Assembly (NCBI GenBank): GCA_021154985.1
Contig: JAJNQE010000110.1
Coordinates: 1 to 64,000, forward strand
From: Hydrogenophaga sp.
Lineage (GTDB): Bacteria > Pseudomonadota > Gammaproteobacteria > Burkholderiales > Burkholderiaceae_C
Length of the DNA stretch: 64,000 nucleotides
Direction: 5' to 3'
Shown here in pieces: positions 41,747 to 50,570 of the stretch. Within the stretch, counting starts at the first letter, position 1. Each line of letters starts with the position of its first letter. Below the pieces are notes generated by a model. The model was not told where the DNA came from. It did no database searches and worked only from the letters and a program-made list of their open reading frames with translations. The position numbers and the translations under genes were made by a program.

Positions 41747-42649
41747 ATGAAGTTGGTACGTTTTTACCGGGACGGGCGCGAGGGCTGGGCGGTGCAAGAC
41801 CCCGCCAGCGGTGCCTGGCACGGGGCCACGCAGGGCGCCAGTGGCCACCCCGGTTCACTGGACCAAGCGATCCGTCAGGGCCAGGCAGCCCTCGACATGG
41901 CCGCCCGCGCCATGCGCGCGCAGCCGGTGGTGGACCTCACAGCGGTGCAATTTCTGCCCCCGGTGGCCGAGCCTCGCAAGATCATCTGCGTGGGCCTGAA
42001 CTACCGCGACCACTCGGAAGAAAGCGGCTTCGAGCAGCCGGCCTACCCCACGCTGTTCTCGCGCTTCAACACCAGTGTGGTCGCCCACGGCGAACCGCTG
42101 GAACACGCGGGCCTGTCGGACACGCTGGACTTCGAAGGCGAACTGGTGGCGGTGATCGGCACCGGCGGCTCGTGCATCCGCCTGGAGGACGCGCTCTCGC
42201 ATGTGATGGGCTATTCGGTGTTCAACGACGGCAGCGTGCGCGAGTACCAGTTCAAGACGCCGCAGTGGACCATGGGCAAGAACTTCGACCGCACCGGCGC
42301 CTTCGGTCCCTGGCTGGTCACCGCCGACGAGTTGCCCCCCGGTGCACGCGGCCTGCGGCTGGAGACACGGCTCAACGGCCAGACGGTGCAGTCGGCCAAC
42401 ACCAGCGACATGGTGTTCGACGTGGCCTCGCTGATCGTGACCATCAGCGAAGCCATCACGCTGGAAGCCGGCGACCTGATCGTGGCCGGCACACCGGCGG
42501 GCATCGGCCACGCCCGCGAGCCGCGCCTCTACATGAAACCCGGCGATGTCTGTGAAGTCGAGATCGAGCGCATCGGCCTGCTGCGCAACCGGATCCAGGC
42601 CAGAAACCCGTCCCACCAACCCGCCCCCCAAGAGGAGACAACCGCATGA
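41747..42649 (+). CDS. Fumarylacetoacetate hydrolase family protein
   Basis: A 300-residue enzyme of the FAH fold. An N-terminal cap (about 1-70) is followed by the catalytic core: KIICVGLNYRDHSEE, then LDFEGELVAVIGTGG with metal-binding acids, GYSVFNDGSVRE, KNFDRTGAFGPW and DLIVAGTPAGIGHA. Members hydrolyse or hydrate C-C bonds in acyl pyruvates and keto acids. The ATG at 41747 has a GAGGAG site. Its stop overlaps the dctP start by four bases. It probably performs a late step on the substrate brought in by the TRAP transporter. Confidence 0.9.
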   Translation: MKLVRFYRDGREGWAVQDPASGAWHGATQGASGHPGSLDQAIRQGQAALDMAARAMRAQPVVDLTAVQFLPPVAEPRKIICVGLNYRDHSEESGFEQPAYPTLFSRFNTSVVAHGEPLEHAGLSDTLDFEGELVAVIGTGGSCIRLEDALSHVMGYSVFNDGSVREYQFKTPQWTMGKNFDRTGAFGPWLVTADELPPGARGLRLETRLNGQTVQSANTSDMVFDVASLIVTISEAITLEAGDLIVAGTPAGIGHAREPRLYMKPGDVCEVEIERIGLLRNRIQARNPSHQPAPQEETTA

Positions 42650-43665
42650 GACTCAACCGACTGTTGGCCGCCATGGCCCTCACGACCCTGGCCGCGCTGG
42701 GCACCAGCGCCATGGCGCAGGACTTCAAGGCGCGCACTGCGCGTTTCGGCCATGGTCTGGCCGACGCCCACCCGGCCGGGCAGGCGGCGAAGCAGTTCGC
42801 CGCCGAGATGGACAAGGCCAGCGGCGGCAAGATGAAGATCTCGGTCATCGCCAACCAGGCGCTCGGCCCGGACCCGCAAATGCTCGCAGCGCTGCAAGGC
42901 GGCGTGCAGGAGTTCTACACCGGCAGCGCGCTGGCCATGCTGGGGCAGGTGAAAGAGCTCGGCTTCCAGGACGTGCCCTTTCTCTTCAACACCGAAGCCG
43001 AAGCCCACGCGGTGTTCGACGGTCCGGTGGGCGCACACCTCAACGCCAAGCTGTCCGCCGTGGGCATCCACGTGCTGGGCTGGTGGGAAAACGGCTTTCG
43101 CCACATCACCAACTCCAGGCGCCCGGTCAACACGCTGGACGATCTGAAGGGCTTGAAGCTGCGCACCCAGCCGAACCCGCTCACGCTCGACGCCTTCAAG
43201 GCCATCGGCGCCAACGCCTCGCCACTGCCCTGGTCCGAACTCTTCGTGGCGCTGGAAACCAAGGCTTTTGACGGCCAGGAAAACCCGGTGGTGTTGATGT
43301 ACACCCAGCGCTTCTATGAAGTGCAGAAGTACATGACGCTCTCGGGCCACGTCTATTCACCGCTGATCTTCGCGGTGTCCAAAAAGTACTGGGACAGCCT
43401 CTCGCCCGCCGAGCAGACAGCCATGAACACCGCCGCCAAGAACGCCACAGCGTTCCAGCGCAAGTCCACCGCCGCCGAAGCGGGCAACGCGCTGCAAGGC
43501 ATGAAGGACAAGGGCGTGCAGGTCACGCAGTTCTCGCCGGCCGACCTGCAAGCCATCCGGGACCGTGTGCCGCCAGCGATTGCACCGCACCTGGAAAAAA
43601 TCGGGCCCGAATTCATGACCCTGGTGCGCAGCGAGATCGCCAAGGTCCGCGGCACGGCCAAGTAA
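42646..43665 (+). CDS. dctP: TRAP transporter solute-binding subunit DctP
   Basis: A 339-residue periplasmic binding protein with a signal peptide cleaved near AMAQ-D (residue 25). The TRAP DctP hallmarks are present: ELGFQDVPFLF, a central RTQPNPLTLDAFKAIGANASPLPWSELFVAL block (as RTQPNPLTLDAFKAIGA) with the carboxylate-binding arginine, and AFDGQENPVV. It captures an organic acid and hands it to DctQM. It is coupled to the FAH gene by a four-base overlap and directly abuts the oxidase gene. Confidence 0.94.
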   Translation: MRLNRLLAAMALTTLAALGTSAMAQDFKARTARFGHGLADAHPAGQAAKQFAAEMDKASGGKMKISVIANQALGPDPQMLAALQGGVQEFYTGSALAMLGQVKELGFQDVPFLFNTEAEAHAVFDGPVGAHLNAKLSAVGIHVLGWWENGFRHITNSRRPVNTLDDLKGLKLRTQPNPLTLDAFKAIGANASPLPWSELFVALETKAFDGQENPVVLMYTQRFYEVQKYMTLSGHVYSPLIFAVSKKYWDSLSPAEQTAMNTAAKNATAFQRKSTAAEAGNALQGMKDKGVQVTQFSPADLQAIRDRVPPAIAPHLEKIGPEFMTLVRSEIAKVRGTAK

Positions 43666-45051
43666 GTGAGCGCCGTCACCTTGTCCCCCGGGCTGCTGGA
43701 CAGCCTGGGCGCCCTGCTGGGCGATCGGCTGTCCACCAGTGCGGCCGTGTGCGATCACCACGGCCGAGACGAGTCCATCTTCGCGGCCATGCCACCCGGC
43801 GCGGTGGCCTTTGCACGCAGCACCGACGAGGTGGTGGCCATCGTCCGGCTGTGCCGCGAGCACCGCGTGCCGCTGGTGCCCTACGGCGCGGGCTCATCGC
43901 TCGAAGGCCACACGCTGGCAACCCAGGGCGGCATCACGCTGAACCTGCAGCAGATGGACCAGATCGTCGAGGTTCACGGCGACGACCAGACCGCCACCGT
44001 GCAACCCGGCGTGACCCGCAAGGCGCTCAACGCCGCGCTGCGCGACCAGGGCCTTTTCTTTCCGGTCGACCCCGGGGCAGACGCCACCATCGGCGGAATG
44101 TGTGCCACGCGCGCCAGCGGCACCAACGCCGTGCGCTACGGCACCATGCGCGAGAACGTGGTCAACCTCACGGTGGTCACGCCCGATGGGCAGCTCATCA
44201 AGACCGCACAGCGCGCGCGCAAGAGCGCTGCGGGCTACGACCTCACGCGCCTGTTTGTGGGCTCCGAGGGCACGCTGGGCGTGGTGGTCGAAGCGACCGT
44301 GAAACTGCACCCGCTGCCCGAGAGCATCATGGCCGCGGTGTGTGCGTTTCCCAGCATCGACGCCGCCGTGCAGGCGGTGGTGCAGACCATCCAGGTGGGT
44401 GTGCCGATCGCGCGCTGCGAGTTCGTCGACCCGGTGGCCATCCGCGCGCTCAACGGCTACAGCAAGACCGGTTTGCCCGAGCAGCCCCACCTGTTCTTCG
44501 AGTTCCACGGCAGCGACGCCGGTGTGCGCGAGCAGATCGAACTCGTGGAGGCGGTGGTGGGCGATCTCGGCGGCGAAAGCTTCCAGTGGTCGCGCACACC
44601 CGAAGAGCGAACGCGTTTGTGGGAGGCACGGCACAACGTCTACTTTGCAGCGCTGCAGCTGCGCCCCGGTTGCCGCAGCGTGGTCACCGATGTGTGTGTG
44701 CCCATTTCTCGCCTGGCCGACTGCGTGAACGAGACCGCCGCCGATCTGCAGCGGTCAGGCCTGATCGCGCCCATGGTGGGCCATGTGGGCGACGGCAACT
44801 TTCACGTGCAGATGCTGGTGGACGGCGACAGCGCGCACGAGGTGGAACTGGCCGAGGCGCTCAATGCACGGCTGGTGGCGCGCGCCATCGCCATGGACGG
44901 CACCTGCACCGGCGAACACGGTATCGGCCTGCACAAGCAGGGCTTTTTGCTCGACGAACTGGGCGATGCACCGGTGGCGCTCATGCGACAGATCAAGCAC
45001 GCGATCGATCCGGACAATCTGATGAACCCCGGCAAGATCTTCGCGTTCTGA
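43666..45051 (+). CDS. FAD-linked D-lactate/D-2-hydroxyacid dehydrogenase
   Basis: A 461-residue flavoprotein of the VAO/GlcD-LDHD family. The FAD-binding part holds VPYGAGSSLEGHTLATQGG and DPGADATIGGMCATRASG; the C-terminal cap has HVGDGNFHVQML (metal-binding His), CTGEHGIGLHKQ and the terminal NPGKIF. It oxidises a D-2-hydroxy acid, such as D-lactate, to the keto acid with electrons to a cytochrome or flavoprotein. The start is a GTG placed directly after the dctP stop. Its position inside a TRAP operon suggests that the imported solute is its substrate or leads to it. Confidence 0.92.
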   Translation: MSAVTLSPGLLDSLGALLGDRLSTSAAVCDHHGRDESIFAAMPPGAVAFARSTDEVVAIVRLCREHRVPLVPYGAGSSLEGHTLATQGGITLNLQQMDQIVEVHGDDQTATVQPGVTRKALNAALRDQGLFFPVDPGADATIGGMCATRASGTNAVRYGTMRENVVNLTVVTPDGQLIKTAQRARKSAAGYDLTRLFVGSEGTLGVVVEATVKLHPLPESIMAAVCAFPSIDAAVQAVVQTIQVGVPIARCEFVDPVAIRALNGYSKTGLPEQPHLFFEFHGSDAGVREQIELVEAVVGDLGGESFQWSRTPEERTRLWEARHNVYFAALQLRPGCRSVVTDVCVPISRLADCVNETAADLQRSGLIAPMVGHVGDGNFHVQMLVDGDSAHEVELAEALNARLVARAIAMDGTCTGEHGIGLHKQGFLLDELGDAPVALMRQIKHAIDPDNLMNPGKIFAF

Positions 45052-45052
45052 C

Positions 45053-45550
45053 ATGAAATCCCTCGTCCACTGGTACTTCAAGTCACTCGAAATCGTCATG
45101 GTGCTGTGCCTGGCGGCCATGTGCGTGATGGTGTTCGGCAACGTGGTGCTGCGCCACGTGTTCGACTCCGGCATCAACACCTCGGAAGAACTCGCGCGCT
45201 TCATGTTCATCTGGCTCACCTTCCTGGGTGCCATCGTGGCCATGCGCGAGGGTGGCCACCTGGGCATGGACATGGTGGTGCGCCGTCTCACCGGGCGCAC
45301 ACGCCGCGCCGCCCTGCTGCTGGGGCAGGTGCTGGTGCTGGCCTGCTGCGGCGTGTTGCTCTGGGGCCTGATCCTGCAGCACGACATCAACGTCGCCAAC
45401 ATCGGCCTGGTCACCGGCCTGTCGCTGTCCGTCGTGTATTCGGTGGCCTACCTCTGCGCCGTGTCGATCGGCGCGATGGCGCTGGTCAACAGCGTGCAGT
45501 TGCTCCGCGGCCAGGAGCTGGCGGAGCCCACACCCACCGCCCCCGACTGA
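45053..45550 (+). CDS. dctQ: TRAP transporter small membrane subunit DctQ
   Basis: A 165-residue protein with four hydrophobic segments (about 14-34, 50-66, 88-108 and 128-148) and the family block TSEELARFMFIWLTFLGAIVAMREGGHLGMD (as ARFMFIWLTFLGA and REGGHLGMD). It partners DctM in sodium-driven uptake of the solute bound by DctP. It begins one base after the oxidase stop and ends nine bases before dctM, so the five genes are one unit. Confidence 0.94.
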   Translation: MKSLVHWYFKSLEIVMVLCLAAMCVMVFGNVVLRHVFDSGINTSEELARFMFIWLTFLGAIVAMREGGHLGMDMVVRRLTGRTRRAALLLGQVLVLACCGVLLWGLILQHDINVANIGLVTGLSLSVVYSVAYLCAVSIGAMALVNSVQLLRGQELAEPTPTAPD

Positions 45551-45559
45551 GCCCACCCC

Positions 45560-46840
45560 ATGATTGTTTTCGTTTTCGTCGTTTCGCTGCTGGCGGCCAT
45601 GACACTGGGCATGCCGATCGCCTTCGCGCTCATGGTCTCCAGCATGGCCATGATGGTCTGGATGGACATCTTCAACGCGCAGATCCTGGCGCAGAACATG
45701 CTGTCCGGCGCCGACAGTTTTCCGTTGATGGCGATTCCGTTTTTTGTGTTGGCCGGCGAGCTCATGAACGCCGGCGGCATCTCGCGCCGCATCGTGGGTG
45801 TGGCCGGTGCGTGGGTGGGGCACTTCAAGGGCGGCCTGGGCTACGTGGCCATCTTCGCCTGCGTGATCATGGCCTCGCTCTCGGGCTCGGCGATTGCCGA
45901 CACCGCCGCCGTGGCGGCGCTGCTCATCCCCATGATGCGCAAGGCCGGCTACAACATGCCGCGCGCCTCGGGCCTGATCGCCTCGGGCGGCATCATCGCG
46001 CCCATCATCCCGCCGTCCATCGGCTTTGTGATGTTCGGCGTGGTGGCCAATGTGTCCATCACCAGCCTGTTTCTCGCCGGCATCGTGCCCGGCCTGTTGA
46101 TGGCCATCGCCTTGGTGGGCACCTGGATGTTTCAAGCCAGACGCGACAACATGCCGCGCGGCGAAAGGGCCAGCATGCAGGAGCGCTGGTCGGCCACCCT
46201 GGCGGGCTTCTGGGCCTTGCTGCTGCCGGTGCTCATCGTCGGTGGTCTGAAAGGCGGCTACTTCACGCCCACCGAAGCCGCTGTGGTGGCGGTGTTCTAC
46301 GCCGTGTTCGTGGGCTTCGTGGTCTACCGCGAACTCCGGGTGTCGCAGCTCTACGCCTTGCTGCTGGCCGCCGGCAAGACCTCGGCCGTGGTGATGTTCC
46401 TGGTCGCCGCAGCGCAGGTCACGGCCTGGCTGATCGCGGCGGCCAACATCCCCATGGTGGTGGCCGACCTGCTGCAACCGCTGGTGGGCTCACCCACCCT
46501 GCTGCTGCTGGTGATCATGCTGCTGATCGTGGTGGTGGGCACGGCGCTGGACTTCGCGCCCACCATCCTGATCCTGGCGCCGGTGCTCATGCCGGTGGTG
46601 CGCATGGCCGGCATCGACCCGGTGTATTTCGGCGTGCTGTTCATCATGAACAACGCCATCGGGCTCATCACCCCGCCGGTGGGCACGGTGCTCAACGTGG
46701 TGGCCGGCGTGGCACGAGAGCGCCTGGAATCGGTGATCCGCGCCGTGCTGCCCTACCTGGCGGCACAACTCGGTGTGCTGCTGTTGCTGGTGCTGTTTCC
46801 TCAGATCGTGCTGGCGCCGTTGCGTTTCTTCTTGCGCTGA
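45560..46840 (+). CDS. dctM: TRAP transporter large permease subunit DctM
   Basis: A 426-residue transporter with about 12 membrane segments. Typical features are GMPIAFALM, SFPLMAIPFFVLAGELMN, SGSAIADTAAV, SGGIIAPIIPPSIGF and NNAIGLITPPVGTVLNV. It carries the solute across the inner membrane. Its last 40 bases overlap the 3' end of the opposing DUF6064 gene. No terminator hairpin is visible after it. Confidence 0.95.
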   Translation: MIVFVFVVSLLAAMTLGMPIAFALMVSSMAMMVWMDIFNAQILAQNMLSGADSFPLMAIPFFVLAGELMNAGGISRRIVGVAGAWVGHFKGGLGYVAIFACVIMASLSGSAIADTAAVAALLIPMMRKAGYNMPRASGLIASGGIIAPIIPPSIGFVMFGVVANVSITSLFLAGIVPGLLMAIALVGTWMFQARRDNMPRGERASMQERWSATLAGFWALLLPVLIVGGLKGGYFTPTEAAVVAVFYAVFVGFVVYRELRVSQLYALLLAAGKTSAVVMFLVAAAQVTAWLIAAANIPMVVADLLQPLVGSPTLLLLVIMLLIVVVGTALDFAPTILILAPVLMPVVRMAGIDPVYFGVLFIMNNAIGLITPPVGTVLNVVAGVARERLESVIRAVLPYLAAQLGVLLLLVLFPQIVLAPLRFFLR

Positions 46841-47535
46841 CCACTGTGCAAGCGCCCTGAGGTGCGGGCGCGGGCCCATGCCGGCGCGGCGGTGGCCACC
46901 ACCATCGCGACCAGCAAAACCCCAGCCTGCGCCGATCCCATGGTGGCCAGGGTCGCACCGCTCACGGCGCACCACAACAACGCGCCCACACGCAACACCG
47001 CCAGCAACGCACGCGTGACACGCGACCCGGCATCGGCGCACAAGAGCACGCCCAGCGTGGCGATGGCGGTGGGATCGGGTGCGAGGGCGAACACCTCGGC
47101 TTGTGCCCACGGTCGCCCCAGCAGCGGGGCCAGCACGGGATGCGCGAGCACGGCCCAAAGCACGAGGCCCACACCCACCCAGCGGGCGGGCCGGGACGCC
47201 TGCATGTGCAGGGCCCGTGTCGACAGGACCAACAACCCCAATGCCTGAACACAGAAGGCCCAGGCAAAGCCGGTGGCTGCCCAGTTGATCGCCGCGTAGC
47301 GTTGCCAGAGAAACGCCCACGCCACGACGACCCAGCTCAAGGCCAGAAACGCCGCAGCACCACGAAGCGCAAACGGATGGCCGAGCCACAGGCCCACCGC
47401 GATGGCCAAGCCCAACAGCACCACCAGACCCTGGGCCGGCCACAGCGCCTGGTTGTGCAGTTCGAACAACCGCCACCACGTGCTTGGCGCGAACATGAGG
47501 AAGTCCTCGGGGCGGTAGGTCCACCACTCGCTCAC
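46801..47535 (-). CDS. DUF6064 family membrane protein
   Basis: A 244-residue protein with about six to seven hydrophobic segments. The start MSEWWTYRPEDFLMFAPSTWWRLFELHN (as WWTYRPEDFLMFAPSTWWRL) is the family hallmark. The tail is basic (SGQRKKKRNG). No function is known for the family. It converges on dctM with a 40-base overlap, and its start lies 25 bases beyond the aldo/keto reductase stop on the same strand. Confidence 0.8.
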   Translation of the reverse strand: MSEWWTYRPEDFLMFAPSTWWRLFELHNQALWPAQGLVVLLGLAIAVGLWLGHPFALRGAAAFLALSWVVVAWAFLWQRYAAINWAATGFAWAFCVQALGLLVLSTRALHMQASRPARWVGVGLVLWAVLAHPVLAPLLGRPWAQAEVFALAPDPTAIATLGVLLCADAGSRVTRALLAVLRVGALLWCAVSGATLATMGSAQAGVLLVAMVVATAAPAWARARTSGRLHSGQRKKKRNGASTI

Positions 47536-47560
47536 GGCTGTGCCCCGCTGAGAAGCTGGA

Positions 47561-48496
47561 TCACAGCGCCGCGACGTCGCGCGCCATGCGGGTGCGCAGG
47601 GCGGCGTCGGGCATGGGCCCCGAGGCAGCGGCCATGTTTTGCCGCAGGTGGGCCACCTGGCTGGTGGCGGGAATGGCGCAGGTCACAGCGGGGTGGGACA
47701 CCACAAACTTGAGCGCCACCTGGGCCCAGTTGTCGCAGCCGATGTCGGCCGCCCAGCCCGGCAGTTTGTGGCGCGCGAGCTGGTCGAGCAAGGCGCCCTG
47801 GCGAAAGGGCCGGTTGACGAGTACCGCGATGCCGCGCTCCTGCGCCAGCGGCAGCAGGCGCTGCTCGACCTCGCGGTCGAGCAGGTTGTGGGTGAGCTGC
47901 ACGAAGTCGATCCGCTGGGTGCGCATGATGCGTTCCAGCTCGGCGTGGCGCCGGCCTTCCGAGGTGCTGATGCCCACGTAGCGCAGCCGCCCGGCCGCCT
48001 TCATGTCCTGCAGGCGCGGCAGGTGTTGCTCCCACGAGAGCAGGTTGTGCACCTGCATCAGGTCGAAGCGCGGCACACCCCAGAACGCGCGCGACGCCTC
48101 CATCTGCGCGGGACCGCGCGCCGCGTCACCCACCCAGACTTTTTCGGCAGAAAACAGCTGGTCTGTTCGGCCCAGTTGGGCCAGCGCGTGACCAATGACG
48201 GGCTGCGACGAGCCGTACATGGGCGAGCTGTCGATCACGCGCCCGCCGGCTGCAAAGAACGCACGCACCACCTCGGCGCAGGCGTCGCGAGCCTTTGGGT
48301 CGTTGCCCACATTGAACGTGATCCAGCTGCCCAGCCCGATCACCGGAACGGCTTCGCCGCTCGATGGAATGCGGCGCGAATGGGTTGGGGCGGCGCCTGG
48401 CTGGGCCAGCGCGGGCCACGCCAGCGGCGCCAGCGATGCGGTCGCGGTGGTGAGCCACTGGCGGCGGCTGAACCCGCGCGTGCCTGGGTTGTGCAT
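47561..48496 (-). CDS. Aldo/keto reductase with Tat-type signal peptide
   Basis: A 311-residue protein. The N-terminus FSRRQWLTTATASLAPLAW carries a twin-arginine-like signal, so it is likely folded with cofactor and exported. The barrel keeps the aldo/keto reductase tetrad: Asp and Tyr in DSSPMYGSS, Lys in SAEKVWVG and His in MQVHNLL. VGISTSEGR and the late CAIPATSQVAHLRQN segment fit NADP binding. I choose ATG 48494-48496. It is 25 bases upstream of the DUF6064 gene and divergent from the winged-helix regulator. Confidence 0.87.
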   Translation of the reverse strand: MHNPGTRGFSRRQWLTTATASLAPLAWPALAQPGAAPTHSRRIPSSGEAVPVIGLGSWITFNVGNDPKARDACAEVVRAFFAAGGRVIDSSPMYGSSQPVIGHALAQLGRTDQLFSAEKVWVGDAARGPAQMEASRAFWGVPRFDLMQVHNLLSWEQHLPRLQDMKAAGRLRYVGISTSEGRRHAELERIMRTQRIDFVQLTHNLLDREVEQRLLPLAQERGIAVLVNRPFRQGALLDQLARHKLPGWAADIGCDNWAQVALKFVVSHPAVTCAIPATSQVAHLRQNMAAASGPMPDAALRTRMARDVAAL

Positions 48497-48622
48497 GCCT
48501 TGCCTTGGGAAGTTGAAGAGGCCTGTGGGACGCTGTGCGGTGGCGGGAAGTTCCGACCCCGTGCTTGCACGACGACGGGGGCCCGCACAGGCCCGGGACA
48601 CCGCCCGGTGTAGCCTGTGGCC

Positions 48623-49843
48623 ATGGATTCCCTGATCACCGCCGCGGCGCGGGCGCTGGCCGCTGGCGACGCGCTCGGCGCACTCAAGCGCGTGGCCCTG
48701 CGCGACGACCCGCCGGCGCTGGCCTTGCGCGGCATCGCCATGGCCCAGCTCGGCGAACTCGCGCGGGCGCGCGATCTGCTTCGGCGCGCGGCCCGGGGCT
48801 TTGGTGCGCACGAGGTGCGGGCACGCGCACGCTGTGTGGTGGCCGGGGCCGAGGTGGCGCTGGCCATGCGCGAACTGGGTGGATCGGACCGTGCGCTGCA
48901 CGAGGCCGCCGCCACGCTGCATGCGCACAACGACCACGCCAACGCGCAGCAGGCAAGGCTGATCGCGGTGCGCCGGCTGTTGTTGATCGGTCGGCTGGGC
49001 GAAGCGGCCGAAGCGCTGTCACACATCGATGCACACGGCCTGCCGCCGGCCATGGCGTCTGTCGCGGCGCTGATCACCGCTGAACTGGCGCTGCGTTCGC
49101 TGCGCCTGCGCGAGGCGCGCGAGGCACTGTTGCGCGCGCAGGCAGCGGCGCAACGTTCGGGCGTGCCGGCGCTGCAAGCCGAGGTGGAGCAAGCACTGGC
49201 CACGTTGGCGCAGCCTGCGGCCCGCCGCCACGCGCCGGGCGGCGAGCAGGCGCTGAAGCTGGATGACGTGGCGGCGCTGCTGGCGTTGAACACGCTCGTG
49301 ATCGACGCCTGCCGCCACCGCCTGGGCAGCGGCTCTGCCTGGGTGGCGCTGGCACGCCGACCGGTGCTGTTTGCCCTGGCCTGCGCACTCGCGCAAGCCT
49401 GGCCGGGCGACGTGCCTCGCGAAGCGCTGATCGCCGGGGCGTTTCGCACCCGCCGCCCCGACGAGACCCACCGCGCGCGTTTGCGGGTGGACATCGGGCG
49501 GCTGCGTGCGCTGGTCAGGCCGTGGGCCCGCATCGAAGCCACCGAGCGCGGCTTTGCCCTGGTGCCGCTGGACCGGCGCGCCGTCGTGCTGCTGAAGCCC
49601 CCCTTCGACGGCGATCAGGCCGCTTTGGTGGCCTTGCTGTCCGACGGTGCAGCCTGGTCCACCTCGGCGCTGGCGCTGGCCTTGGGCGAGAGCCAGCGCA
49701 CGGTGCAACGTGCGCTCGCCGAGCTGCAGGCACAGGGCCGGGTGCGCGCCATCGGCCAGGCGCGCGCGCAGCGCTGGCTCGCGCCGCCGCTGGCCGGATT
49801 CACGACGATCTTGTTACTCCCCGCTGCGCTCCCGATTGCCTAA
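48623..49843 (+). CDS. TPR-like protein with C-terminal winged-helix domain, probable regulator
   Basis: A 406-residue, alanine-rich helical protein. Residues about 1-200 form TPR-like helical pairs (ALRGIAMAQLGELARARDLLRRA, as MAQLGELARARDLLRRAAR). Residues about 260-320 (ALIAGAFRTRRPDETHRARLRVDIGRLR, as RTRRPDETHRARLRVDIGRLR minus ends) resemble a transcriptional-activator winged helix. Residues 340-395 hold a second helix-turn-helix, ALALGESQRTVQRALAELQAQGRV. I start at ATG 48623; a GTG lies two codons earlier. It is 48 bases before the beta-propeller gene and likely controls it or is read with it. Confidence 0.75.
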   Translation: MDSLITAAARALAAGDALGALKRVALRDDPPALALRGIAMAQLGELARARDLLRRAARGFGAHEVRARARCVVAGAEVALAMRELGGSDRALHEAAATLHAHNDHANAQQARLIAVRRLLLIGRLGEAAEALSHIDAHGLPPAMASVAALITAELALRSLRLREAREALLRAQAAAQRSGVPALQAEVEQALATLAQPAARRHAPGGEQALKLDDVAALLALNTLVIDACRHRLGSGSAWVALARRPVLFALACALAQAWPGDVPREALIAGAFRTRRPDETHRARLRVDIGRLRALVRPWARIEATERGFALVPLDRRAVVLLKPPFDGDQAALVALLSDGAAWSTSALALALGESQRTVQRALAELQAQGRVRAIGQARAQRWLAPPLAGFTTILLLPAALPIA

Positions 49844-49891
49844 AGTGCACGTCAGGCGCTGACCACCAGCACCATCCACAGGAGTCCCACC

Positions 49892-50563
49892 ATGAGCAGC
49901 ACCACCGCCCCCTCCTCCCCAAACGTGAAGCCACGCGCCGCCGAAATCGTGCGCGAATACGGTCCCTTCAACGGCGCAGAACGCGTCAACGGCGTCACGC
50001 ACGACGGCAGGCACGTCTGGGCCTCGGTGGGCGAACACATCATTGCGTTCGACCCCGCCACCGGCCACACCACCCGCACGCTGGATCGCGCGGGCGACGC
50101 CGGCACCGCCTTCGATGGAAAACACCTGTACCAGATTGCCGAAGCGCGCATCGACAAGATCGACCCGGCCACCGGCCAGGTGCTGCACACCATCCCCGCA
50201 CCCGGTCACGGCGCCGACTCCGGCCTCACCTGGGCCGAAGGCAGCCTGTGGGTGGGCCAGTACCGCGACCGCAAGATCCACCAGATCGACCCGGCCACCG
50301 GCGAGGTCCAGCGCACCATCGAATCGAACGCCTTCGTCACCGGCGTCACCTGGGTCGACGGCGAACTCTGGCACGGCACCTGGGAGGGCGATGAGAGCGA
50401 CATCCGCCGCATCGACCCCCACAGTGGCGAGGTGCTTGAGCGACTGGAGATGCCCGCCGGCACCGGCGTGAGCGGGCTGGAATCCGACGGGGCCGACCTG
50501 TTTTATTGCGGCGGCGGCATGAGCGGCAAGGTGCGCGCCGTGCGGCGCCCCAAGGCCGCCTGA
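49892..50563 (+). CDS. Cytosolic beta-propeller protein, glutaminyl-cyclase-like/WD-type
   Basis: A 223-residue protein made of about five blade-like repeats with the core DPATGxxxRT, for example FDPATGHTTRTLDR, IDPATGQVLHTIPA, IDPATGEVQRTIES and IDPHSGEVLERLEM. Each is preceded by a short W-containing strand (VWASVGEHI, LWVGQYRDRK, LWHGTWEGDE). There is no signal peptide. Similar short propellers are annotated as glutaminyl cyclase-like, but I cannot place catalytic residues. A good GGAG site precedes the ATG. It is downstream of the regulator at 48623. Confidence 0.7.
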   Translation: MSSTTAPSSPNVKPRAAEIVREYGPFNGAERVNGVTHDGRHVWASVGEHIIAFDPATGHTTRTLDRAGDAGTAFDGKHLYQIAEARIDKIDPATGQVLHTIPAPGHGADSGLTWAEGSLWVGQYRDRKIHQIDPATGEVQRTIESNAFVTGVTWVDGELWHGTWEGDESDIRRIDPHSGEVLERLEMPAGTGVSGLESDGADLFYCGGGMSGKVRAVRRPKAA

Positions 50564-50570
50564 GCTGGCT

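Noticed and set aside
46490..47527. A 345-codon minus-strand frame
   Set aside because: Shares the region with the DUF6064 gene in another frame and overlaps dctM deeply; the DUF6064 frame has the family start.
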